The notes under the pieces are model-generated. The model was not told where the DNA came from. It saw only the letters and a list, made by a program, of their open reading frames with translations, and did not search any database. Below, piece by piece: positions 52,200 to 61,002 of a stretch of 64,000 nt of DNA. Each line of letters starts with the position of its first letter. Position 1 is the first letter of the stretch. The stretch comes from Micromonospora tarapacensis (GTDB lineage: Bacteria; Actinomycetota; Actinomycetes; Mycobacteriales; Micromonosporaceae), in NCBI RefSeq assembly GCF_019697375.1, contig NZ_JAHCDI010000004.1:2591324-2655323 (forward strand), in the 5' to 3' direction. Both the position numbers and the translations under genes were made by a program.

Positions 52200-55100
52200 T
52201 TAGGTGATCCCGAGTAGTTGTAGGGGTCGGTGTGGGTTTCGGCTGTTGCGGCGTAGGGCTTTCGCGATGGTGGTGATGCCGGCCAGGCGGAGCAGGCTGA
52301 TCGCGGTGTTGCGCAGGGTGGCCATGGCGCGGGGTGCGTTGCCGGTGCGCAGGCGGCTGGCGTCTTCGGCGTAAGTGGTGTCGCGGATATGGTGCAGGAT
52401 CTCGATGGCCCAGTGTCCGCGCAGAGCGTCGGCCAGGTCTGCCGGGCTGGCCTGGCCGGCGGTCAGGTTGGTGATCGCGTAGACGGTGACGGTGGACCAG
52501 CGGCCGGTGGCCAGATTCAGTCGGCGACGTCGGATTCGTAGTGCTTGCACGGCGTGTGGGAAGTCGAGGGCGAGTGCTCCGGTGCAGGTGACTGCTTGCA
52601 GGCGGCGGATGTCGTAGCGGCCGTGTCCGCGACTGCTGGTCTCGTCCTGGACCGGGATCTTCGCCCAGAGCAGGGTTTTGAGCTGCCGATACAGACGCGG
52701 CGTGGAGTAAGCCGCGCGGCGCGGTGTCCCTTGTGGGGGTCCGTTTCCGCGCGACTCCTCCCCGAACCGGACGTGCGAGCTTTCCCCGCATCACGGCTCT
52801 CCAGTGTTGCTACTGCGTGTGCGGCTGTTGATGGATGTCGCCGTGGCAGCGGGCGCAGACGATCAGGGTCTTCCGTCGGCTGTCCCGCATGGCTTGCACC
52901 CAGGGTGGTGTGGCCGCAGGGCTGTATCTGTTGAGGTCGGCGAGTCGTGTGACGTGGTGGACGGTGATCCCGTCGTGGGCGTCGCAGAGTTCGCAGATCC
53001 CGGCGGTGAGCCGGGCGATGAGTTGGGTTCCCCGCCGGGTCGGCCACGCTCCGTCGATGAGGCGGGCGTGTTTGCGGCGGCGTAGCGGGATCCCGCCGAA
53101 TCTGGCGGTGAATACCGTTCCGTTCGGGGTGCGCTGGGTCGCTTCGAAGCACCGGCGTTTCCCGTGGGGGGTGACGACGGTGGTTTGGTAGCGGTTTCGC
53201 ATCACCCACGGTGGTCGGCGATATTTGGCTGCCAGGGTCGACATCATCGACCGTTCCATGACATAACGGAGCTTGTTGAGCCAGCTGATGTTTCCGGCCA
53301 TCTGATAGTACTGGACATATCCTCGATATTCCGCGCCGTAGGAGGCGACGATGTTGTGGTCGCTGGTGCGGATCAGGTCGTTACGGATCAGGGGCTTGTT
53401 CTGTTTCCGCAGGTATTTTCGGCATCTGGCGTTGACGTTTTCCGGTGGGACACCGAGGGCGATGGAGCCGTTGAGTGATCGTTTGCCCTTGGTGTGCCAG
53501 GTGTCGGCCTGCCGTGTCCAGATGTCGTAGCCGAGGAACCGTGCCTTGTGGGTGCGGGCGTGGGTGATCAAGGTTTTCTCGGTAGAGAGAGCGAGCTTCA
53601 GATCCTTGCGCAGAAACGCGGTTAGCTCGTTCTTGATCTGTTCGGCTTCGGCCTTGGTGCCGGCGAATCCTAGGAGGTGATCGTCGGCGTAGCGGATATA
53701 GCGTAGCCGGCGGTAGTCCGGGTCGTGAACGTCGCGAGTGGGAATCGACTGCTGGATCTTGCGGTAGGTTTTGACCTTGTCGCGGTCGCCCTTCCTTTTC
53801 CAGTAGCCGACTCTTGACGTCGCGTTGTAGTACGCCCGGTTCGGCCGTCGGACTGTTCCGCGGGTCCAGGCCGGGACCATTTCCTGTTCCACGAATGTAT
53901 CGAGACGGTCGAGATAGATGTTCGACAGGATCGGCGATATGACGCCGCCTTGTGGCGCACCGGAATGCGTGGCATGCCATTTCCAGTCTTCCAGATATCC
54001 CGCCCGCAGCATTCCTCCTACCAGGTTCAAGAACCGATTGTCGTGGATCTGCTCGGCGAGGATCGCGAGCATGACCTCGTGGTCGAGGCTCCCGAAGCAG
54101 TCGGCGATGTCGCCCTCGATGAACCAGGTCGTGCCCGTCCATGTCGAGGCGATCTCGTCGAGTGCGGTGTGGCAGCCCCGACCAGTGCGGAACCCGTGCG
54201 ACCTGGTCGAGAACTGCGGTTCGTAGTACGCCTCCAACAGCAGGCGCACCACCTCACCGACCAGTTTGTCGGTCCAGGCCGGCAGCCCGAGGGGCCGTTG
54301 GGCTCCGTTCTTCTTCGGGATGTAAACCCGGCGGACCGGTGTGAACCGGTAGCGTTCGGCGCGAAGCCGACCGATGATGTCCCGGATGGCTTCCAGGCTC
54401 ATCCCGTCGGGTGTTCTCCCATCGACTCCGGGCGTCATCGCGCCGTCGTTGGCGTAAATCCTCCCGTAGGCGATCAGAAACAACTGCTCGTTGAACAGTT
54501 GCCGATACAGCCGTTCCAGGGGCAGTTTTCGTCGTCCCCTGCCACGCAGGACTTTGAGTACCGTGTCAGCGCTCTGCATTACGCATACCTCCACTGTTTC
54601 TCACAGTCCGCATCACCTGCACCCCTTCGCCCTGTGAACGGCTTTCCCGTTCTCCTTGGCCGGGCGTTACTCCGGCGACTACTACGAGTGCTCCGACACC
54701 GCCAGCCGAACTGGGACGGTGATCCCACGTTCGTCTCTGACACACGAAATAGCGCGGCTGCAGGCGCCCCACTCATCTCCTTGAATACCCTCGCCGGGTA
54801 TCGCTTCCGCCGCGAAGGTTGGCCAGGGCGAACCAGTACACCCCGACCACGACGGACACCGGTTTCAGATGCCTTTCCGGTCGCAGTAAATTGCTGCCGC
54901 TGGAGATTAGGGTTCAAACAATCAAGTCTTCGCCATACCGCACGGGTCTCCCGGCACGCCGTCTCGGGCATCTGAACCCGGCCGCCGATTTCCTGGCATG
55001 CTCTTGTCCCCTTCACCTTTCGGATCCAGGTAAGCCATCGGACCCAGCAGACCTCCCTTCGAGTCTGTCCCGCCTGAAACGGGGATGTGTCAGAGCGCCT

Positions 55101-55808
55101 CGTGGCGCACTGGTTACCCTTGGCCTGCAGTAGCAGATGTGCTCCACGGCCGGTGATCTGCTCGGCGTGGCCGGTCTGGGTGTGCATGGCGTCGGCGACG
55201 AACAGGATATCGGTCAGGCTGCCGAGCACGGCCTGCACGGCGTCGAGCAGTGGGGTGAAGGCGGGAATCTCGTTGCTCTTCGTGTCGACGGTGACCTGGG
55301 CCAGGACGATGCCGGTGCTGGTGTCCAGCGCCGACAGCAGATGCGTCTGCCGGCCGCCACGCTGGCGTGCGCCACGCAGGGTCTTGCCGTCCACGGCGAT
55401 CACCGTCCGGTAGCGGCGCGGCCGAGCGGCCACCGGTGGCGTCCGGGTGTGCAGCCAGCCGGCCAGAACCTTGCTGATCACAGTCGCGTCCAGGCGGATC
55501 AGCAGCCGCCACACCGTGGTGCCGGCCGGCACGCCCCGGGTGAACCCGAGCCGCCGCTGGTCCGCCTCGTCCAGGTCGTACAGCCAGTCGGCGATCGCGG
55601 CGAACGACGTGGCGCCGGCCAGGACCGCGCAGACCGCGACGGTCAGCAACGCGGCCAGGGGATACCGCACCCCGTGCGGGTTGCGCGGGTCCGGGATCAC
55701 GCTGACAGCGTCCAGGAGCCCACGACGTTCACCCTCGGTGATCGGCGGTGGTGGCGTCTCGCCGCTGGGGGTTGTCACAGTCAGTACGGAGATCAGGGAT
55801 GATGACAT
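52200..55808 (-). CDS. ISAs1 transposase, restored by group II intron splicing
   Basis: 5' exon 55111-55808: N-terminal DUF4338/ISAs1 leader, then [25 protein letters not shown] and [20 protein letters not shown] (DDE residues), ending LLLQAKGN plus CA. 3' exon 52200-52701 starts with G, so the joined codon is CAG and the protein reads [20 protein letters not shown], exactly the ISAs1 pattern. It continues with [16 protein letters not shown] and ends [22 protein letters not shown]. About 400 aa after splicing. Without splicing the reading frame runs into intron sequence and makes a fusion of 409 aa (to 54579). Confidence 0.82.
52702..55110 (-). ncRNA. Group II intron in the ISAs1 transposase
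   Basis: 2409 nt. The 5' end GTGCG at 55110-55106 matches the group II start GUGYG; the 3' end CTTACTCCAC at 52702 ends in AC, as required (AY). Domain V lies at about 52764-52799 (GAGCCGTGATGCGGGGAAAG on the minus strand, a tight stem with GAAA-type loop), followed by domain VI to 52702. Domain IV holds the reverse transcriptase gene. Boundaries were set by the reading frame: their excision rejoins the transposase codons as CA|G. Confidence 0.8.
52810..54594 (-). CDS. ltrA: Group II intron reverse transcriptase/maturase with HNH endonuclease
   Basis: 594 aa (the ATG at 54579 would give 589 aa). RT domain with [85 protein letters not shown] and the catalytic YADD (about residue 301). The maturase domain follows. 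The C-terminal HNH endonuclease has [21 protein letters not shown] and CARCHGDIH. It promotes splicing and target-primed reverse transcription of its intron. The RT, maturase and endonuclease parts appear intact. Confidence 0.92.
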   Translation of the reverse strand: MEVCVMQSADTVLKVLRGRGRRKLPLERLYRQLFNEQLFLIAYGRIYANDGAMTPGVDGRTPDGMSLEAIRDIIGRLRAERYRFTPVRRVYIPKKNGAQRPLGLPAWTDKLVGEVVRLLLEAYYEPQFSTRSHGFRTGRGCHTALDEIASTWTGTTWFIEGDIADCFGSLDHEVMLAILAEQIHDNRFLNLVGGMLRAGYLEDWKWHATHSGAPQGGVISPILSNIYLDRLDTFVEQEMVPAWTRGTVRRPNRAYYNATSRVGYWKRKGDRDKVKTYRKIQQSIPTRDVHDPDYRRLRYIRYADDHLLGFAGTKAEAEQIKNELTAFLRKDLKLALSTEKTLITHARTHKARFLGYDIWTRQADTWHTKGKRSLNGSIALGVPPENVNARCRKYLRKQNKPLIRNDLIRTSDHNIVASYGAEYRGYVQYYQMAGNISWLNKLRYVMERSMMSTLAAKYRRPPWVMRNRYQTTVVTPHGKRRCFEATQRTPNGTVFTARFGGIPLRRRKHARLIDGAWPTRRGTQLIARLTAGICELCDAHDGITVHHVTRLADLNRYSPAATPPWVQAMRDSRRKTLIVCARCHGDIHQQPHTQ

Positions 55809-55960
55809 CTGCGGGTGGAGTCCTCGGTGTCGTGCAGTCCTAGAGAAACTCCATGATCACCTTGAGGGCTTCACCCGCTTCAACCGCCTCCACACAGGCC
55901 AATCACCCAGCATCATCCCAGCTCACCGGCTAGCCGAGCGAGAACGCAACGGCCCTGCTT

Positions 55961-56410
55961 GTGAGCGTGTCCACTTCATCTGACAAGCAGCCGGCATCGG
56001 CCGGTGACGGGGTCGATCCGGCGCCGAAGCCGTCGCGTCGGGCGTTCAGCCCGGCGTACAAGCTCGCAATGGTCGCCGCGTACGAGAGCGCCCCGAACGG
56101 AGAAAAAGGCGCTCTGTTGCGCCGGGAAGGCTTGTATTCGTCGCACATCATCGAATGGACACGGGCTCGTGACGCGGGCCTACTCGGCAGACCAGGCCGG
56201 GAGACCGATTCCGGAACGGCGGGAACGGGACGGCCGAAGCGGAAGAACAGTGAACAGCTCGAGCTGGAGAAACTGCGCCGGCAGAATGAAAAGTTGCAGG
56301 CGGATCTGAAGAAGACCCGGATGGCGTTGGATATAATGGGAAAAGCGCACGCGCTCTTGGAAGAGCTGTCCGAGAGCGCGGACGATCAGACGCCGCCGAG
56401 AAAGTCCTGA
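55961..56410 (+). CDS. IS3-family transposase OrfA
   Basis: 149 aa with a GTG start at 55961. A transposase_8 HTH (SRRAFSPAYKLAMVAAYESAP, LLRREGLYSSHIIEWTRAR) and a leucine-zipper coiled coil (LELEKLRRQNEKLQADLKKT) for dimerisation. It stops at 56410; OrfB continues in another frame from about 56404, which suggests the usual -1 programmed frameshift producing OrfAB. Confidence 0.88.
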   Translation: MSVSTSSDKQPASAGDGVDPAPKPSRRAFSPAYKLAMVAAYESAPNGEKGALLRREGLYSSHIIEWTRARDAGLLGRPGRETDSGTAGTGRPKRKNSEQLELEKLRRQNEKLQADLKKTRMALDIMGKAHALLEELSESADDQTPPRKS

Positions 56411-56448
56411 CCACCACGTTCGAACAATTACGTGCCGCTGAGGTCGCG

Positions 56449-57414
56449 GTGCAAAGAGCGTGCACGTTGACCGGGATCTCGAGGGCGACCTACTACCGCA
56501 AGGCGAAGCCGATCGGGCCGATGCACGGCCCGTGGCTGCCGCGGACCCCGCCACCACAGACGCTCAGCCTGGCCGAGCGGGAACAGGTCCTGGCGGTGCT
56601 GAACGCGCCCGGGTATGCGGATCTGGCGATCCCGCAGGTATGGGCACGGGAACTCGACGAGGGCCGGTACTGGTGCTCGATGTCCACGATGTACCGGATC
56701 GCGCGGGCGGCGGGGCAGAGCCGGGAACGACGCCGGCAGGCCACTCACCCGCCCCGGGTGCGCCCGGAACTGGTCGCGACCGGCCCGTCGCAGGTGTGGT
56801 CCTGGGACATCACCGCGTTGAAAGGGCCCGTCAAAGGCGTCTGGTTCAAATGCTACGTCATCATTGATATCTACTCCCGGTACGTGACCGGCTGGCTCGT
56901 CGCGGCCGCCGAGGACGCGATCGTGGCCCGCGATTTCCTGGCCGGCGCGGTCGCCGCCAACGGAATCGAGCCGCACACCATCCACGCCGACCGCGGCGGC
57001 GCCATGACCTCGAAACCGGTGTCGGAAATGCTCGTCGACCTCGGTGTCCTGCGCTCGCATTCCCGACCGCGAACGTCAAACGACAACCCGTACTCCGAAG
57101 CCCAGTTCAAAACGATGAAGTACATGCCCGACTTCCCCGACCGGTTCGGATCCCTCACCGACGCCCGCACGTTCTGCGACACATTCTTCACCGCCTACAA
57201 CCACGAGCACCGCCACTCCGGGATCGGCTGGCACACGCCCGCGTCGGTGCACTACGGCACCGCCGACCAGATCCGCCGGCACCGCCAGACCACCCTGAAC
57301 GCCGCCTACACGCAGCACCCCGACCGGTTCACCCGCCAGCCCCGCGCACCCCAGCTCCCCGAGAAAGCCTGGATCAACCAGCCAACAACCAAGGCACAAA
57401 CCGTCTCAGTTTGA
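56449..57414 (+). CDS. IS3-family transposase OrfB (DDE)
   Basis: 321 aa from a GTG at 56449; the open frame continues back to just inside orfA, so translation is probably by frameshifting. DDE integrase core: VWSWDITALKGPVKGVWFKCYVIIDIYSRYVTGW (first Asp), IHADRGGAMTSKPVSEML (second Asp) and SDNPYSEAQFKTMKYMPDFP (Glu). The C-terminal INTERPOL-like H-x-R-H-S-G-I segment (YNHEHRHSGIGWHTPASVHYG) is typical. It appears intact. Confidence 0.9.
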   Translation: MQRACTLTGISRATYYRKAKPIGPMHGPWLPRTPPPQTLSLAEREQVLAVLNAPGYADLAIPQVWARELDEGRYWCSMSTMYRIARAAGQSRERRRQATHPPRVRPELVATGPSQVWSWDITALKGPVKGVWFKCYVIIDIYSRYVTGWLVAAAEDAIVARDFLAGAVAANGIEPHTIHADRGGAMTSKPVSEMLVDLGVLRSHSRPRTSNDNPYSEAQFKTMKYMPDFPDRFGSLTDARTFCDTFFTAYNHEHRHSGIGWHTPASVHYGTADQIRRHRQTTLNAAYTQHPDRFTRQPRAPQLPEKAWINQPTTKAQTVSV

Positions 57415-57420
57415 CTTGAC

Positions 57421-57985
57421 AAATTCCGTTCCGCTCGATTGCGGTCAGTCGATCGAGGTGGTGCGATGCCCAGGTCGAGACGGCGTGCAGCCGGGCGATG
57501 CCGGAGGGGTCGAGTGCGATGTCAGCCCAGCCGCCGAGTCGCGGATGCTCATGTGGGAGTTCGATCGGCGACGGCGTGGTCGCCTGAGCGAAGGCGACTG
57601 CCTGCGCGAGGACGCGCCGGATCTGCCGTGTGGTCCAGGGTTGTCCCGGCGCGACGCCGTCCACATGCTCGAAGACCAGAATCACCCACCGGCCGTCGTC
57701 GCGCACGTTCAGCAGCCGAGGCACGGGCAGGGCTACCGGTAGACGCCCGGCCACGCCGGCCTCGGCGCGGTAATGCGACGCCTCAACCGGCCAGAGATGT
57801 GCGTCCACCGCCTTGACGAAGACGCGGTGGCCATCCTGCAGGCTAAGCCGAGAGGCGAAGCCAGGCGAGAAGCCGCCGGCACAGTTCTCGGCGCACGCCA
57901 CGGCACCACCCAGCAGGCCCTCGATACTCCCTCGAACCGCCGCCGGCAACTCGGCCCAGCGGGGTCGCTTCCTACTCACGGACAT
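57421..57985 (-). pseudogene. Aminoglycoside phosphotransferase-like gene cut by IS3
   Basis: The N-terminal 190 residues are intact from the ATG at 57985: FSPGFASRLSLQDGHRVFVKAVDAHLWPVEASHYRAEAGVAGRLPVALPVPRLL and VILVFEHVDGVAPGQPW in outline, a phosphotransferase N-lobe with the helical insert. It ends RLTAIERN, after which the frame crosses into the IS3 right end (GICQVKLRR). The HGDLH catalytic loop is lost, so the gene is dead. Its C-terminal part is not found elsewhere in the window. Confidence 0.8.
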
Positions 57986-58823
57986 GGCGTACTCCTGAAC
58001 TGTGAGCGGAGGATCTCATCGCCGGTCGAGACGAACCGCCGACCCGCGATCGGGTATACACCAACGCGCGATCAGGGCCGGCCACGTCAGGATCCGGGCA
58101 ACCCCGGCGTCTGCCGAACGCGACGACGATCCGGCGGGTTAGTCCCAGCCGCTCCGCTATGCGAAGCGGCCCTAATCGGGAGGAGGTAGGTCTACTTCCG
58201 AGTTATGTAGTTCCCGCGCTGCCCGGCATGAACGCGCTCAGCGTGATGACCAGCCGCCGTCTGAGGCGATGGTTTGTCCGGTGACCCAGTCCGCCTCGTC
58301 GCTGAGGAGCCAGGTGACCAGGCGGGCGGTGTCGTCCGGGGTACTCCAGCGTCCGCCGGGATTGGTTGCCGCGATGGCGGCTCGCGTCTCGTCGTCGGCG
58401 TAGCCGGTGTCGTTAGGCCCCGGATTGATACAGTTGACGGTGATGCCACGGCCGATGAGGTGAACGGCGAGGCTGCGGGTCACCTCGTGCAACGCCGCCT
58501 TGGAGGCGATGTAGGCCAGTTCCTTCGGCATGGCGCCGTGGTACTGACCTGGGGTGAACAGCAGCACCCGCCCACCCCCGGCGAGCGTCGTCGTGCTGAG
58601 CGGCGAAGGCTTGGACGAGCAGCAAACTGGCCCGCGTGTTGACCGCGAAGGTCAAGTCCAATTCCGCCGCCGTGAGATCCTCCAGCCCCTGATCAACGCT
58701 GCGAGCGTGGTTGACCACCACCGCGTCGACGTGCCCGAAGGCCGCACGGGCGGCGTCGACCAGCGCCGCCGGCGCATCAGGTGCGCTCAGATCCATGGAG
58801 ACGTGCTCGACTCGACCTCCTAG

Positions 58824-59851
58824 GCCGTGTTTAAGAAGTGGTGGTGGCTTGGTCAGGTCACAGGTGGCGTGTCGGTGATCGAAAGGTAGGGAGGTCTCCG
58901 GTAGATCGTTCATCGACGAAGAAGAACGCCTGCACGGAGACCTCGTGGACACCATACCGGTGGCGGGGCGGCATGACCTGACCGACGAGCAGTGGAACGT
59001 CCTGGAGCCGCTGTTGCCGGTAGGAAGCCAGGACGCCCGCCGAGATGGACGAAACGGCAGCTCATTGATGGGATCCGGTGGCGGGTCAGAACCGGGACGC
59101 CCTGGCGGGATGTGCCTGCCCGGTACGGCGGGTGGCAAAGTGTGTACGGGTTGTTTCGCCGGTGGCAGCGCGACGGGACCTGGGCGAGGATCCTGGCCGA
59201 GTTGCAGGCCCGTGCCGACGCCGTCGGGTTGATCACGTGGGACGTCAGTGTCGATTCCACGATCGCTCGGGCCCACCAGCACGCCGCGGGTGCCCGCCGT
59301 GATGGTGACCAGCAGGTCGAGCCGCCGGGCGGGATCCGGACCGAGCCGGCCGGTCATGCGTTGGGGCGTTCCCGGGGCGGGTTGACCACGAAGATCCATC
59401 TGGGCTGTGAGCAGGGGCAGAAGCCCTTGTCGGTGGTGCTGACCGCCGGGCAGCGCGGCGACAGTCCGCAGTTCACTACGGTGTTGGACGGTATCCGGGT
59501 GCGGCGCCTCGGTGGCGGCCCGGCGAGGACCCGTCCGGATCGGGTCCTGGCCGACAAGGCGTACACGTCGAAGGCGAACCGGGAGTACCTGCGCAGACGA
59601 GGAATCAAGGCCACCATCCCGATCAAGGCCGACCAGGCGGCGAACCGTCGTAAGAAGGGCTCCAGAGGCGGCCGGCCCCCGTCGTTCGACCAGCAGTTGT
59701 ACAAGCAGCGCCACGCGGTCGAGTGCGGCATCAACAGACTCAAACGCCACCGGGCCGTGGCCACCCGCTACGACAAACTCGCCGTCCGGTACGAGGCCAC
59801 CGTCCAGATCGCCGCGATCAACGAGTGGCTATGACACTTCTTAAACACCCC
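58824..59851. mobile_element. IS5-family element in the SDR gene
   Basis: 1028 bp. Inverted repeats GCCGTGTTTAAGAAGTG (58824-58840) and the reverse complement of GGGGTGTTTAAGAAGTG (59835-59851), 15 of 17 bases alike. CTAG flanks both ends (58820-58823 and 59852-59855), a 4-bp target duplication. The transposase spans two frames. Confidence 0.88.
58945..59834 (+). CDS. IS5-family transposase, two overlapping frames
   Basis: The first frame (from an in-frame GTG at 58945) gives [22 protein letters not shown], the typical IS5 start, and stops at 59232. The second (to 59834) gives [53 protein letters not shown] in outline, then the DDE parts [33 protein letters not shown] and [23 protein letters not shown]. 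They join near 59010-59040, where a -1 shift is needed. IS427/ISL2-type relatives use programmed frameshifting here, so the element may still be active. Confidence 0.82.
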
Positions 59852-60682
59852 CTAGGCGTCGCAGTTCAGCAGCGAGCTTCTGCGGTCCCTGCTCACCTGC
59901 ACCCCACGGCTGTTCGACGTCGTAGGGCACCCAGGAATGCAGCAGGACACCTGCCCCATCCGCAACAAGTCGCCGCGCGATGGCGGCACCGATGCCGATA
60001 CCACGACTCGCGCCGGTCACGATCACCACGCGGCCAGCCAGAGAGACCATCGCCATTCGCCGATTGTGCTGAAGTCGACTCCTGCACGCACCCGGATAAC
60101 TCGACATCCGCTCATCGGCAGATCAGTGCGTCAGTCCGTCGTATTTACCGGTGGCCCCGCGCGTCACGACCTTTGGCGAAGCCGCAGCGGGCGGCGCGGC
60201 TGCCTTCGATGGGGTGGACGTGCCGCCGGGCCGCGGAGCGTGCGGCAGGGTCGGCGACGAGCATCCGGGGAGGATGGCAGTCGGCCGGGCCGCACAGTGC
60301 GTGCCGGGGGTGAGCAGCGGGCGACCCGGCGGGCAGCCGGACCCGATCTCGCCAGCTCTGTGTGACGGGCAGAAGTCAGATGCCCGAACCCGGTACCGCC
60401 ACGACTCGGCTGCCGTCGTACGACTGCTGCCATCCGAGCCCGACCCACTGGTCACGCCCGCACACCGCCCCGCAGTCACCCGGGACGAAGATCTACTGAC
60501 TGACCATGGTGGACACCGCTTACCAGCCTCCAGGACGGTTCCCCCGACCATGATCCGGACCAGGCGACCGCAGAAGCACTGCTCAGCATGGGCTGACACG
60601 AACCCCTGCCCGATCAGCACGGTGACAACGGAGCACCGAGCCTCTGATCCATGGGTCAGGCGCACCCGGATCAGTCCGGCGA

Positions 60683-60912
60683 TCAGTCCTCGATGACGGG
60701 ACGGATGGGTGACAGGAACGGATCGAGACGTTCGGTGATCTCACCCCGCGCCATGACGTGCACCCGGAACGCGTTCGGACCGGGAGGGACGGGCATTTCC
60801 TCGTCTTTCTCGTAGAGGAGGCCGTAGGACCCTGGCAGCCGTCGGGCGACGAACTGGAGCACCTGGCGCATCCCCACCGCCTCGTCCCGTCGTCGGTTGG
60901 CCACCCCATGCA
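60683..60912 (-). pseudogene. Imm7-like immunity protein, 3' exon after group II intron
   Basis: Reading LHGVANRRRDEAVGMRQVLQFVARRLPGSYGLLYEKDEEMPV in outline and ending EITERLDPFLSPIRPVIED, this matches the C-terminal half of Imm7-type immunity proteins that neutralise polymorphic toxin nucleases. The start is missing; the group II intron ends at 60914, so the 5' exon must lie beyond the right edge of the window. Whether splicing restores the gene cannot be checked here. Confidence 0.5.
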
Positions 60913-61002
60913 GGCCGAGTAGCCGGAGGGAGTCTCACCCTCCGGCCCTCACAGATCCGTACGTGACAGTCTCCCGTCATACGGCTCTTGTCGTTCTGAT
61001 CG

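Larger units (their letters stand above)
52191..55957. mobile_element. ISAs1-family element, copy 2, carrying a group II intron
   Basis: The left end (minus-strand start) is CAGGGCCGTTGCG at 55957, shared with copy 1. The other end is near 52191, just after the transposase stop, with only a weak inverted match (GCCCGTT). The transposase gene on the minus strand is split by a 2.4-kb group II intron. The element cuts the dehydrogenase-like gene at 52189 and abuts the IS3 element at its other end. No target duplication was seen. Confidence 0.7.
55958..57425. mobile_element. IS3-family element
   Basis: About 1.47 kb carrying orfA and orfB on the plus strand. The right end (TCTCAGTTTGACTTGACA to about 57420) falls inside a phosphotransferase gene, which is cut there. 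The left end lies next to the ISAs1 end at 55957. Inverted terminal repeats could not be fixed; a weak match TGTC..CTGA at 55968-55983 overlaps the orfA start and is doubtful. Confidence 0.7.
58238..60056 (-). pseudogene. SDR oxidoreductase interrupted by an IS5-type element
   Basis: Start ATG at 60056 (a second at 60050). The 5' part gives SLAGRVVIVTGASRGIGIGAAIARRLVADGAGVLLHSW (TGxxxGIG cofactor motif), ending AELRRLGG at the IS. The 3' part resumes GRVEHVSMDLSAPDAPAALV, AVVVNHARSVDQG, NTRASLLLVQAFAAQHDDA. Removing the IS and one CTAG copy restores the frame as LRRLGGRVEH. A second break, a one-base shift near 58575-58600, separates that from VLLFTPGQYHG, AYIASKAALHEVTRSLA (Tyr-x3-Lys) and GITVNCINPGPNDTG. 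The gene is inactive. Confidence 0.82.

Noticed and set aside
50634..55808. The inverted ISAs1 copies as ends of a composite transposon carrying the amidohydrolase and dehydrogenase genes
   Set aside because: Copy 1 is truncated, no outer duplication was found and the dehydrogenase is cut at the other end, so it is more likely two separate events.
55968..55983. Left inverted repeat of the IS3 element
   Set aside because: Eleven of sixteen bases match the right end, but the site overlaps the orfA start codon, which is unlikely for an IS3 terminus.
60057..60682. 626 bp without a recognised gene between the SDR and Imm7-like fragments
   Set aside because: Several frames of 60-180 aa exist but all are Arg/Pro-rich with no recognisable family; no repeat or RNA was seen.
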